Positions 40,001 through 49,663 of a stretch of 64,000 bases of DNA are shown piece after piece. Within the stretch, counting starts at the first letter, position 1, and each line of letters begins with the position of its first letter. The notes under the pieces are model-generated. The model made no database searches. It saw only the letters and a program-made list of their open reading frames with translations, and was not told the DNA's origin. Position numbers and translations under genes: made by a program. This stretch comes from Theodoxus fluviatilis (taxonomy: Eukaryota > Mollusca > Gastropoda > Cycloneritida > Neritidae): contig JAWQFJ010012312.1 of the NCBI GenBank assembly GCA_034096865.1, forward strand, positions 31,001 through 95,000, read 5' to 3'.

Positions 40001-40917
40001 TGTGTTTCAGCTTCTTCAATCAAACTGCACCACACGCACTCAAAGAAATTCTCACTGTCTACACCCCCGCTAGAAATAACCGTTCAGCTGCAGACAACAA
40101 AACGTTAAATGTCCCCCGTCGCAAAAAGAAAACCCAAGGACAGCGAGCTTTTTCTTATATCGGCCCTGTAACGTGGAATAGCCTACCTTTCCCTGTCCGT
40201 CACTCTGATTCCATGTCCCAGTTCAAAACCTCCCTTAAGGCACACCTGTTCCGGTCAGTCTTTCTTAACGAGCAGTGAGGTGCTTCACAAGGCGCCTCTT
40301 TAATGTTTCGTATTTTTGTGTATTGCCTCCTAGGTTAAGTAGTTGTGTTATATTTGTTTCAACTGTACAGTGTGCGAGTGTTGGAATGCTTTGTATGAAT
40401 GTAGACTTTTCATTGTAAACGCCATGAGCTTGCCTATTAGGGAAGGTATGGGCGTATAAGTAGTCTGTATTATTATTATTTATTTTGTTTTTTTCTTTTT
40501 AAAATTGCCTCACAAACTCTTTCTTAGCCTCTTATGTATAAGCATTGTATGACCATCTGATGATGATGATGATGATGTTGAAAGCTTAACATATTAATGT
40601 CTGTACTGTGTAAGTTTGCTTTTATATACATTTTCCAAATGTTTCTTTGAAACTGTGTAGATAGCTTTTTATCATTGCACATGTGGCTGTTCCTATAACC
40701 CCCTCATCTTATGACATGGACAACGCATGTGGCTGTTCCTATCATATGACATGGACAACGAAGCATGTCTTTACATTGCAGGTGTGGGGACTTGGTGCTG
40801 GCAGTGAATGACATGAACACTCAGTCCATGACTCATGCCCAGGCAGTGGACATCCTCAAAAGCGCCGATGGCGCTGTCCGCCTCAGTGTTGTCTCCTGGC
40901 CTGGCACTCTAGTCTGA
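28514..40917 (+). CDS. LNX-like: Ligand of Numb protein X-like E3 ligase, 3' thirteen exons (partial gene)
   Basis: Thirteen exons with GT-AG borders and matching phases give about 505 residues: a TRAF-type zinc finger, four PDZ domains and a stop. PDZ carboxylate-binding loops are [24 protein letters not shown] and LGFSIVGG. The terminal VVSWPGTLV closely resembles the C terminus of vertebrate LNX1/LNX2. LNX proteins are RING-type ubiquitin ligases that bind Numb and other partners through their PDZ domains, in the cytoplasm and at cell junctions (family knowledge). The RING-encoding exons are missing and are presumably further upstream. Introns contain a 2.8-kb LINE, an L2-like LINE and a MITE, all outside exons. 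LNX1 versus LNX2 cannot be decided; PDZRN proteins have fewer PDZ domains and a different C terminus. Coordinates span introns. Confidence 0.9.
28860..29036. repeat. (CATT)n/(CATC)n simple repeats in LNX-like intron
   Basis: CATTCATT tract followed by about 130 bp of CCATCCATCC tetranucleotides, directly before the exon at 29083. Confidence 0.95.
29083..29198 (+). CDS. LNX-like: LNX-like exon: zinc-finger region, second half
   Basis: Acceptor ATTTGCAG, donor GTAGGG. Encodes [19 protein letters not shown] and then [11 protein letters not shown], giving the C-x(n)-C...H-x3-C spacing of a TRAF-type finger. Leaves in phase 1, after only two or three residues beyond CPFRDQ. Confidence 0.9.
29708..29808 (+). 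CDS. LNX-like: LNX-like exon: PDZ1, first part
   Basis: Acceptor TGACTGCAG, donor GTGAGT. Encodes [12 protein letters not shown] then LGISIVGG, the start of PDZ1 with its peptide-binding loop. Confidence 0.92.
30328..30411 (+). CDS. LNX-like: LNX-like exon: PDZ1, middle
   Basis: Acceptor GTTACAG, donor GTAAGA. Encodes [20 protein letters not shown] and then DQILE, the conserved DGRL..GD.IL core. Phase 0 at both ends. Confidence 0.93.
31045..31174 (+). CDS. LNX-like: LNX-like exon: PDZ1 end and linker
   Basis: Acceptor TGTCCCAG, donor GTCAGT. Encodes [20 protein letters not shown], the PDZ1 second helix, then the last strand CRLTVYRER. Confidence 0.93.
31713..31779 (+). CDS. LNX-like: LNX-like exon: PDZ2, first part
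   Basis: Acceptor CTTGTTCAG, donor GTGAGT. Encodes [20 protein letters not shown] and GKR. Phase 1 in, phase 2 out. The loop reads LGIKLVGK, as in the second PDZ domain of LNX proteins. Confidence 0.9.
31984..32189. repeat. (CA)n microsatellite in LNX-like intron
   Basis: CACACC-interrupted block, then about 75 bp of pure CA, ending 58 bp before the 31-bp micro-exon. Confidence 0.96.
32248..32278 (+). CDS. LNX-like: LNX-like 31-bp micro-exon: PDZ2
   Basis: Acceptor ATTTCAG, donor GTAAGT. Encodes [10 protein letters not shown], which joins in frame between the exons at 31713 and 32663. It is very short but needed to keep the PDZ2 strand and reading frame. Confidence 0.85.
32663..32779 (+). 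CDS. LNX-like: LNX-like exon: PDZ2, last part
   Basis: Acceptor TGTTTCAG, donor GTTGGT. Encodes [20 protein letters not shown] and then a helix QEQAAHIIQ. The usual GD before the core hydrophobics is DD here. Confidence 0.9.
33126..33299 (+). CDS. LNX-like: LNX-like exon: PDZ2-PDZ3 linker
   Basis: Two tandem acceptors (TTCAG and CAG, 3 bp apart) allow an alternative one-residue Gln insertion, so the start could be 33123. Encodes the last PDZ2 strand [10 protein letters not shown], a Ser-rich linker and then KEKTISVPK, which begins PDZ3. Donor GTGAGG. Confidence 0.88.
33454..33687. mobile_element. 234-bp MITE with TIRs and CAG target duplication
   Basis: Ends are inverted copies of GGCCCGTATTCACAACGG followed by (T/C)GATTTATC: 26-27 bp with one mismatch. 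The trinucleotide CAG flanks both sides (33451-33453 and 33688-33690), consistent with a 3-bp target duplication. It has no coding capacity. A 3-bp duplication and a GG(G)CC start fit a PIF/Harbinger-derived MITE (inference). It lies in the LNX-like intron between 33299 and 33944. Confidence 0.88.
33944..34066 (+). CDS. LNX-like: LNX-like exon: PDZ3, first part
   Basis: Acceptor CCTGCCAG, donor GTGATG. Encodes LGISVAGG and [19 protein letters not shown]. The next exon is 3.5 kb away because a LINE is inserted in this intron. Confidence 0.92.
34146..34180. repeat. (CT)n at 5' border of LINE insertion
   Basis: Short CT array followed by interrupted CTGTTTCTCTATCTCT. LINE sequence begins directly afterwards. 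Confidence 0.93.
34203..36999 (+). mobile_element. 5'-truncated LINE in LNX-like intron (endonuclease end, RT, CCHC)
   Basis: Read in order but in broken frames: end of the endonuclease (DSIIDYCL), RT N-terminal region ([20 protein letters not shown]), fingers and palm ([20 protein letters not shown]), [18 protein letters not shown], the catalytic box as FTDD, then [26 protein letters not shown] and [13 protein letters not shown]. The 3' UTR ends GGGCCGAGGGCC, CAATAAA and CAGTTCAGTTCAG, then (CT)n. At least five stops or frameshifts show it is dead. The catalytic box normally reads F/YADD, so the alanine is changed to threonine. Same sense as the host gene. Confidence 0.88.
37006..37084. repeat. 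(CT)n at 3' border of LINE insertion
   Basis: Pure CT array joined to the LINE 3' end through GGTCTGTTT. With 34146-34180 it brackets the LINE. Confidence 0.97.
37586..37773 (+). CDS. LNX-like: LNX-like exon: PDZ3 end and linker
   Basis: Acceptor TGCTTTAG, donor GTGAGT. Encodes [20 protein letters not shown], then a helix and LVMKILEG, followed by [10 protein letters not shown], the conserved Trp/Leu-rich lead-in to PDZ4. Confidence 0.92.
38306..38464 (+). CDS. LNX-like: LNX-like exon: PDZ4, first part
   Basis: Acceptor GCTGTGCAG, donor GTAAGT. Encodes [20 protein letters not shown] followed by GG, and later PACKDGRLK. Leaves in phase 2. Confidence 0.92.
38734..40278 (+). CDS. LINE reverse transcriptase, C-terminal 2/3 of ORF2
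   Basis: A 514-codon open frame; the first ~40 codons are probably host intron read through. The RT motifs are in order: [71 protein letters not shown] and the catalytic FADD in [12 protein letters not shown] (about residue 230). The thumb and C-terminal region follow ([55 protein letters not shown]). Endonuclease and ORF1 are missing, so it could not act alone. The absence of stops in 1.5 kb suggests recent insertion. Confidence 0.9.
   Translation: MHLSVLEDHGFVQLGASPIMSTASPSLVCGSLLFDLNTTSLFGTFPSVFKQALVKPLLKKQDMDPDKLSNYRPVSNLSFLSKLLEKLALQQLLEHVSKYDLFARFQSAYRAHHSTESALLRVLNDLLVTSDDSKVSLLTLLDLSAAFDTIDHEILLSRLRHVFGIDNTALSFLKSYISEHTQTVLIQGIASDPAPLKYRVPQGSVLGPLLFLLYTQPLPNVIDSHLFSLSEFADDTQLYNSTHPSQIQLLLSASELCISDVKQWMTQNKLKLNDSKTEALLVGSRGEFDQALKLSIDQSEIQFSKSVRNLGVMFDDDLSMRVHVNKVCQLAYYELRKISTIRHYLSQQATQTLVTSLVLSRLDYGNSLLAGIPDTLLNKLQKVQNTAVRLVFRSPKRTPTSKLLRALHWLPVAQRIEYKLATMCFSFFNQTAPHALKEILTVYTPARNNRSAADNKTLNVPRRKKKTQGQRAFSYIGPVTWNSLPFPVRHSDSMSQFKTSLKAHLFRSVFLNEQ
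38840..40490 (+). mobile_element. L2/CR1-type LINE, 5'-truncated, in last LNX-like intron
   Basis: The reverse transcriptase frame is intact to its stop at 40278, followed by a ~200-bp 3' UTR ending in ATTATTATTATTTATT. A short trinucleotide tail instead of poly(A) is typical of L2-like elements. The 5' border is unclear; similarity to LINE proteins starts near [18 protein letters not shown] (about 38860). It sits between the last two coding exons of the LNX-like gene, same sense. Confidence 0.88.
40782..40917 (+). CDS. LNX-like: LNX-like terminal exon: PDZ4 end and stop
   Basis: Acceptor ACATTGCAG. Encodes [20 protein letters not shown] and the final helix, then [10 protein letters not shown] and TGA. 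The last four residues GTLV fit the class I PDZ-ligand pattern (S/T-x-hydrophobic at the C terminus). Confidence 0.93.
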
Positions 40918-43900
40918 CAGAAGCATCTGCAGCTCTTGCCACCTTGTCTTGGAGAAGTATGGACCACCTTTTAAATTGTGGCTATGACCTCTGTGATACC
41001 ACCCGACTTGACAGTGCTGCTTGAGAGTCACAGCGTAAAAATAAAAACAGTCTTGGACACCTTTGGTCTCTGAACAGCAGCTTGTGTGTTCTGTGAGACT
41101 CTGATGATGTGCTTAGAGGGAAAAGTATTGCAGATGTAGTGACCAAACCACCTGGACAGAATTCTAAAGGCCAGAACCTGTGTGTCTCTCTCCTTTGAGT
41201 ATTCCCATGGATAAACTCCTGAAAGCCTGTCCCATGATGAAGGGTCTCTTGTCCTTGATTCCTGAAACCTTGGGACTCATTTGAAAGGATGAAAAGTTGA
41301 AGGAACAAATGCAATCTCTCATAGATACTACAAAGCTATTTGGTATGACTTAAGATGTTTGTGTGTGGTTGAAAAAGATGATTTATCAAAATATATTTGA
41401 CTTCTTTTACAAATCAAAAAGACACTGACGTCTGCTTCATGAAAGAAAATGTTCCTGCTTGATTCCCAGAATGATTGTAAGAGAGGAAAATGGACTCACT
41501 CCAAGAGGCATGAGTAAAATACCCAATAATACAGACAGTTGTAAAATATGAAGCCTTTTTAAGTGATATGTTTTTTCAGTGACAGGTGTTGTGCATCTGA
41601 TTAGGGTTTTTAACCTGCTTTGCTGGGCTGGGTACCTGATGGCTTCAGCAGGAGACATTTTGTCAGAATTGGACTGCTTGCAAATAGGTCGCTTTGAGAG
41701 GGGTGGCAAAGATAAAGTAGATTTGTGATGAGGACGAGTTTCCCACCATCCATGCCAACTTTTCGGAGACTAGATGATGGAAGGTGTGACTTTTTTGGTG
41801 ACTGAAAGTGTAGTTGTGTCAGATTTCCAACCAGTCATGAGGATTTACTCCAGAGGTGACCTTATGCAGGACACATGATTGGAAGGGACAATGTAAAAGG
41901 TGTATTTGCCTTTGGCAATAGAGATCATACAGCATTAATTATTGTATATGTCAGAGGTCTTAACTTTTTGTAAAGTGCACTACTGTAAGGCAAGCTGTGT
42001 GTGCAAAAATGTGTCTTGACTGGATTGATATTTATATATGTTTATATAAACTGCCTCATCCCATTGTCACTAGCATCTCACTTTATATCATCATACATCA
42101 CAAAGTCATTGTAGCTTCTAGTATTGTGCAAGGCACACTTGTCATGGAGCATTTTCATCATGTCAAACCCCAAGCATCATTTTCATGATGAGACCCCCCA
42201 CCCACCCACCCTCTCATCTCCCTCACCATCACTGATCCAAGTATCTATGTTTGAAATGTTTTCTAATACTTATTTAACAGTGATGTCTTACGTGACCTTT
42301 TTATACCATGGTTTAGCTGGTGGTGATTTCCCTCAAAGACAACTTAGTACCTCTCAAAGTGTAGTACTTATCAAGTGGACTGAGGGAGACAAAGCTAAAG
42401 TTGAAGACCCAAAGGCTGCTGCTGATGATCCCCACCGCTGGGAGACATTGACATATACCTCAACACCTTTGCCTGCCCACTCTGCCAGGTCTCCAGTGTC
42501 TTTCAGTGCCAAGACCAACATCTGCACAAAGACCTTTGCCCAGCTGTGGTCTAGACATGGTACAGGGAAAGGCTGTGCAGGGAATGCAAGCTGTATTCTT
42601 TCATCAGTCTAGCTATTGCTGTCACTAGTGTAAGATCTTACCAGGCAGGCTTGTGTGGCAATATGAACAAGCTTACCATCCCTGCACTTGGAGGTAGCTC
42701 AGGGCTGTGAAAGTGATGAATTGTTTTTCTCATTTTTGACACGCTATTGGATGTATGAATTGACGACTTGCTTACAGCATTATGAACAACACAACAAGTG
42801 TTTTTTTAGGGGGAAAATTAAGTTGGTTCCATTACTTCCTTGTGGGTTGAGACTTTCGGCTGTCCAACAAGTCTATTTAATCATCAGTCTAATCAAAGAG
42901 TGGAATTAAACATGAAGATTCTGCAGCTACTATAAGAATGATGCCATGAGGTGTTGTTAGTTTGAGCTTCCTGCCTTGCATCATGTGCTTTGTACAGCTT
43001 GGCCCTGTCGCTTGATGCCATTTGACATTTTGCCATGTAAAACCGACCCTTGCAAATTAAGTTCTCATTAGCGGTTTCACAAAGGCACCCCTGTCTTACC
43101 TTTATGTCCATGCCTGGAACCTCTCTGCAGTTTGACTTGTCTTGGCATAAAGATTAATTGCTTTGGCATCATTGAGAGCCTGCTGTCCTGTCTTACCAGT
43201 GACTTGATGTTGGAGAGACCTGTCTTAATAGAATAAAATTTTCAGCAATTTAATGTGAAATTTGGCTTTTTAGATGGTACTGTGAGTTAGCTTTGTATTC
43301 TATAAATTATGTGTAATGGTCTGATCAGAAATTACATGGTCATATATCATCATTAGCATTTGAGCTACCGGTAACTTTTGAAATGCTTGATGCAGATGTT
43401 GAGTGGACTTATTTCAGTATGAGAAACATGTCTTGATGAGAAAACTCAGGGGAGTTAGGATGTTCACCTGCATCTTCATGCACCCATGTCGAAGTTTGTT
43501 TGCCTTTGGGGAACCTCAGAAGGCCTTTTGTATGCTACTTAACACTTTGCCAGAAATAGTATGTCTGAGCAATGTAAATACTTAATGTACTTGAATGATG
43601 TGGACAGATGCTTTGTACTTCATAGAATTCACTCCCTGTAGTTACTGCAGTTTCACTTAGCAGAAACTGTTGCTGGTGATACCGAAAAATGTGCACCATT
43701 ATAGCAAAAGCACTGTTTTGTTCAGTATCTGATCTCCTTTACTTTTTGAGGCCAATTTTCAAACATGTGTCAGAGCTTTTTCAGTTTTTGCAAGTGTTTC
43801 TTCCACTACAAAGTATGGTTTCTATTGACATTCCACGCTGACTCTCATGCCTGATGTTTGGCAGGCTCAGTGGGTAGTCTTGAGTTGCAGGCTTTGTGTG

Positions 43901-46900
43901 GACAGCAGTGCTTGCTGTGTTGCCCTAGAGGGATTGGCCTATTCCCTGGCCTCACAGAGAAGCTCTAGCTAGAGAGTTAGGGAGTCACTGGAGCCTTGAG
44001 CCTCTGTGGTGGAGAGAATGGTACACATACTGCACTGTCTGTCTGAACTCAGTCTCCATACTAATGCAGATTGGAATGGGCCTGTGAAACAGCTGTCAAA
44101 CAAGGTTTCAGAATGTCAGAAATTTCTGTTACTGCTAGTTATGTTGGCCTCTTACAGGTGCAGAATTAATTTTGCTAAGGAGTTATTAGTGAATAATCAA
44201 CTCTGAAAGGAATACTAAATATTTTTTGAAAGCTGAAATTGAGGACATTTTCAAACTTGGCCTTTTTGTGGAAAATATAAATTTAATAGATGGACCATCT
44301 ATTGGTCAACACAGTGAAGTCAAATTGCTAGAAAGTTCATTATGGCCCTGTTCATTATTGACTTTGTATCACTAGAAATCTAGCAGTTATTTCACAGTGT
44401 CCAACAGCAGAAAAATTGACATAGCTTTTAGCAGTATGTTGCTAACAATGACCACACCCATCATGAACTGTCTGGTGAGGCAACTTCAGTGAAGTCATTG
44501 CAAATACAGTTTTGGAAACAGTGGAACAGTGGCAGAAATATGCAAACTGTTGATGTTACAAACTCCCATTGTGTACATGTATGTGAGAAAGTATTTCTAC
44601 TAATCATGTTTGTGACTAACTTGAAATATGAGATGATATTTTATAACAATTGTAGTATCTTTTTTAAAAGACAATTGGTAGTCTTCCATTCTAATTCTAA
44701 TAAACTTTTTATATTATTGTGAAAGCAGTTATCCTTTCACCAAATTTTTTTAATCTCTCAAAATTGATTTCTTGATAAGGCAGTATCATCTCTCTGCTTT
44801 TTTTCCCTCTTCATGTCAAGCTTGTTTCACAGTTTCTCCCAGCTGTCTGCCATTTTTATCAAATAGCAGTAAGGCAGGGAGGGCTCTTTTGATTCAAATA
44901 GGGAGGTCTTGGGAATACAGAGGAAATTAGAGGCACTAAAGTGTGAACTGTACATTTTAAAAACCCTCCAGTGTGCATAGAGATCCTAGTCAGTCTGATC
45001 TGCAATGAGAATGTGCATTCTATGTGATACTCATGCCACAGTCTATAATCAAATTGAGCTGTTGTCCATTTGTGACTTGATTTTTCTGTCTTCAACACAA
45101 GCAGCATCTTCAAGGGCATTATTTTTGTGAAGTGCCAGTGTACCTGTAACAGCACTGACTTTTAGAGACCTACTGTCTTCTGTCTTATACAGTATCTGCT
45201 ACTGGACATGTCTACAACTTACTTCCAACAAATCTTCAGAAATTGCATTGTCACTACTGTCAAATCCCTCTTTATGTGCTACTATATCTTCTTTTGAAAA
45301 GATCTTGATTGACCTGAAGATTCCAATACCCATTGTGCCAGTGAGACATGTATCATCAGTTTGTGCCTGGTTTCCTCATTCTAGTTTTGTGGATTGTCTC
45401 TGTGTTGTGGATTTCTATGCGTAAACGTGGGAGCATGGCTCTGGAGTGCACGCACAAAACTCTACCTCCATTCCACGCTGGGCTGCACTCCTCGCTTCAC
45501 ATCCACAAAGTCTTTCATGCTTGGCCCTGCTTGATCTCCTTGTGGTAATCCACAACATTTCCCTTCATGTATGCATCCTTTGATGTCATGGAATGTCTTC
45601 TTTTTTCATGTAAAGGCCATCAGTCAGCAAGTTTTCATGTGTCTTGCCTTGATTTGCTTTTTTCCCCCCAAATGAAAGATGCTTTAATGACGATGTACAT
45701 TCCATTGGGATGAGGGGCTGGGTCTGATGGTTAGAAATGTCTGTGAGAATGACAAAGCAAAAGAAAAATGGCGGAAGGAGTCCTGGAAAGAGATGTCCAA
45801 ATTATTTGACAGCTTCAGGTATCGGAATGTCATTTGTGGGCATGATAACCTCTAAAGACAAAATTAATTTGCAAACCTTAATGACCAGGGATTCTCTGTA
45901 TCCAGATCTTGATACTGTAAGAAATTGCACCTTGCATAGGCAGCCAGTCAAACAGCTAGTATAGGCACCATCGTCCTGGAATGTGTCTTGACATTGAAAA
46001 CCCCTATTTACTGCCTCCATGATCATCTGAGTATCTAAAGGCTGACACTTTTACATTCACTTGAATCCTCACAGACACTGAAATGTTGTTTAGTGATCAA
46101 AAGTCCTCTGCTGAGCAAGATCTCTGAGGTAAGCTGTATGCATTTTTGAAGACTTAGAACTGAAGGAAGGGATAGCTGGAGAAACTGTATATATGTAATA
46201 AAGATCACATGATAGAAGCTATACAGTATCTAACAAAATGTACATGTACTACAATTTTATCTTTCTTATACAACTTCATAGTTGGCTTCTCCTGTAGAAT
46301 TAAATTTTTTACAGTATACACTAAGGAAAAGTGACATCTTCAAATAATAATTGTAGTATACAAACCAAAATATAATGATAAACTTATAATAACGTTTAGC
46401 AAGACAGTAGAGATGTCATACTTGAAGCACTGAGCTATGCCCTAACTTTTGATGTGTTAAAAGTTTTTCATAAAATAGCTGCTGTTTGATGCTCCTTAGC
46501 AGGTGAAATGTGACTGTAGAGTTTTGGACCTGAATTTATACTGTCACTGTTCTTCCTTGGAAGTCCTTCATCGGCATTCTTGACATTAACCATCAGGCCT
46601 GGCCCAGGATGTATAAATAATTTTATATAGACTTACTTCATCAATGTGCCAACAGTTTATTGTTAATCACTCAAATCTGTGTGCTTGGAAAAGCTTGATA
46701 TTATCTGTGAGTTAGCTTGTACATATTGCATAGTGTGGGGTACTTTTCTTGTAGCAAGGAAACTTTTTGTTGTAGTTTTATTTTCGTTTTTAGTCATTTA
46801 ACTACTTTTCAAGAATGTGAAAATTCTGTGATTATAAAATCAAAATCATGTAGTTTTTTTCTTCTAAATTCAGATAAGAAGGCCAGAATATGGTGACCAA

Positions 46901-48245
46901 AATTTTTAGTAATGCAGTTGTGTGTACTATGCTGCAGATATTAATAAATCTTTTCAGTGTTGAGAGATGACACTTTTTTAAAATTAAAATTATTGTGACT
47001 TGTTTGAAACAAGGTGGTTGTTGGGAAAGTGTATTTCATAAAAATGACTGGACTGTGATGGCAGACTTGCATTTCCAGTCTTGAGCACCAGAAAAAACAT
47101 TGGCTGTTAACAACTGCTTTTTTTCAATAATTGAAATGCTGTTTGTCTTGTGTCCTGTTTCCATGCTACTTGCTCACATTTTTATTTATGCAATGCACAT
47201 GGAAGGGGAATTAACGTGGTTGTGAGTGTGATAATAATTTGCTTTTGCAATCGTTGGCTGACTTTTATTGTTCAGCATAAGAAATATTCTTGGTGCTTGT
47301 TTTGATAAGGTTTTCTTATTATTTTCCTGTTGCAAAATTTCATTTTCCCCATGTAAGCACCTTCAAAAGCTACGCAAAATTATTTCTGACATGGGCAAGT
47401 TTATTTAATAAGTGTGCCTGCGGATTCTGTATTCCAAGCTGTCATTATTTATCCAGAAACTCTGTTGTGTAGTTCACTATTCTGTGTGTTAAAGATGAGT
47501 TTATAATCAGTTGGTGCTCCACTTTAATCTTGTGTCAGTCCAGTATATTTGTACATAGCATGGCTTTGATTGGAACTGCAGCCAAGTGAGTGGAGAGATG
47601 CATCACCACCTGACTAGTCCTAACGCAGTACTTGGCCCTCTGCTTATCTGTGTTGTCCCATTTAGTACTTGATGCATCAACCACATTGGTTACAGTGTTC
47701 AAGTCCTGTGTTTCCACAGTTGCTAATGTGTCAGCTATGTTGTTTTACAGTCGGGAACCTTCATTTGAAGATCTATACACAGTAATGCCAGCCCTATATG
47801 TGAAGTGGATGTCCTCTTCAATGCACAAAATCTACATTTCTATGTACATCACTTTTTCTATGTGTACTGAATACGAAATATCTGCAGTTAATGCTAATAA
47901 CTCTATGCTTAATGTGATTTCTAGGATGTACCCGGTCTTAATTATTGTCTATTTGAACTCTATACTTGCATTTAAACTAACCAAATAGATCCTGGGGAGT
48001 CTTTGTGGATGGTGACAAGCATTACATTGGCTAGAGTGTTTTTGGAGCCTGTAATACATTGTAAGTAGAAGTCTGAGAATTCATTATCATTACATGTGTG
48101 GGTCACATGGCATTGTGGAGGATCTATAACTGATGTGAAAGCTGTAGGTCTGTGTGTGAGGTGACTGAGAGAGACGCCATCATCATGAGTGTTGCGACTG
48201 TATCGGGTCCCACTGTCTAATGTAATAAAGCATTTTATTTAAAAA
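40918..48245 (+). other. LNX-like: probable long 3' UTR of the LNX-like gene and downstream DNA
   Basis: Repeat-poor AT-rich sequence following the LNX-like stop, without a convincing coding frame. Candidate poly(A) signals AATAAA occur at about 44700, 46199 and 48227; the last is followed by an AT-rich stretch. The frame 42124-42612 and the frame-shifted segment near 42460-42550 (with CPLCQ) resemble nothing I can name. That this is one 7.3-kb UTR is inference; transcripts could end at any of the earlier signals. Confidence 0.45.
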
Positions 48246-48259
48246 TAAACAGAAATGAA

Positions 48260-49440
48260 GCTTCCTTTGTCATTTGTCAGTATGTTTTTGTATGGAAATG
48301 ATAATTTACTTCTAATACTTCTAATGTACTATTTTGATGAAATCTCTAACTTTGCTAATGCATCAGTCATAGCAACATATATGAATCAATGCATTGACAT
48401 TGGTCATAAGGATTTCTCTGTATAAGGCAGCGAAAAGACTAGGTGTGCTTCTATAGCAATGCATGCACACACATACACACAAACACCCAACAAATTAACC
48501 AAAGCTTCTGACTGTCAACTCCATGATTGAAAGCATAAACTAAAACCATTCATGCCAATATCAGGAAGCTACGAGACCTAGATCTGTCAAATAATCACAC
48601 TATGGAACAAAGCTCATGAGAGATAAATACACCAACATGTAAACTCACCCATACGATAAATGAAACAGTCACGATACTGAATGAAAGTGACCAGTATTCT
48701 TTAATCACAGCAGCAGTATTCGATTAAGTGTGCACTCTTATTGGTCGAAAGAACCTAACAAAACATTTCTGTATTCAATTTTCGTCTGTCTGTCATCCAC
48801 AGAGGCTGCCTCATCTGCATGACTCGCCTAAATCACAACAGCGCTCGTTTTTAGCACGAGTGCACGCTCGCACGCACTCTGATGCATCCACGACGTTCAT
48901 GGGAACATCTTCGGAGGAGTTTCCTCCCTTGATTTGTGTGCCGTAGACGAGCCAGAGTAACTGGGAATACATACCGTCAATAAGAACTAGCATCGAATGA
49001 AACAGTTAAAGGAGGAAAACCGCGGACGAAAAAACAGCTTGCATTTCATTTTAAGCAATGACTTTCATACGTGAATAAAACCAACGGCTCCATGTATAAC
49101 CAAGGGAAATTGTTCATAGCACATCGTGTGTTAAATTCCTGTGTCAATGCAAAGTACGGTACTTTCGAAAAAGAACTGCGTTTCCAAAGTCAATGACGCA
49201 GATGCACTTAAGTCAATATTTGATATGTTCTATAGCATATGATGGTAGCATCCCGAGGAAAACGTGGAAAAGTTTCCCTTTTCCCCCGCCAACAACTGGG
49301 ATCCATGACATGACTTCTAGAAGTAACCGAAGGTGGTCTACATTATGAGTGGGAGAGTACCGAAGGAAATAGGAAACTCTGGGTAGTCCCTAAAGTTGGC
49401 TAAACACCTACAATTACTCGCTATTCAGCAAAGTCATGCC
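48260..49440. other. unrecognised stretch with a Cys-rich minus-strand frame
   Basis: No recognised domain. The minus-strand frame 48993-48811 (60 codons) ends with ECVRACTRAKNERCCDLGES and a last cysteine, a C-x3-C-x6-CC-x4-C spacing. It has no clear signal peptide and no neighbouring exon that I can join, so I do not assign it to any peptide family. Confidence 0.35.
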
Positions 49441-49469
49441 AATTCTTTAGCGGGTCATAGGGGAAGGGA

Positions 49470-49585
49470 TATATACCTTATATAAAAACCGCTGGCGCTG
49501 AACCTCCAGGTTTTGGCATTTAAATTTTTTTTAAAGATTGGGTTTGAACCCGCAACCTCTCGAGAAAAGAGGGGTAAATAAAGAA

Positions 49586-49588
<3 letters not shown>
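49470..49588 (-). mobile_element. tRNA-derived SINE, 3' partial copy
   Basis: Same segment as 51280-51360: AACCGCTGGCGCTGAACCTC, AGGTTTTGGCATTTAAA and a B-box-like TTTGAACCCGC (minus-strand GGGTTCAAA). It ends at the (CT)n array of retroposon copy B. Confidence 0.65.

Positions 49589-49659
<71 letters not shown>
49589..49659. repeat. (CT)n at 5' border of retroposon copy B
   Basis: About 70 bp of pure CT. The retroposon begins directly with CACTCAGCGG. Confidence 0.96.

Positions 49660-49663
<4 letters not shown>

Noticed and set aside
42124..42612. 162-codon frame in the probable LNX-like 3' region, with a CPLC motif in another frame
   Set aside because: The cysteine/histidine spacing does not make a full zinc finger and no splice partners are evident.
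48811..48993. Venom-type cysteine-rich peptide gene
   Set aside because: No signal peptide or propeptide layout, and the cysteine spacing alone is not enough to call a toxin.
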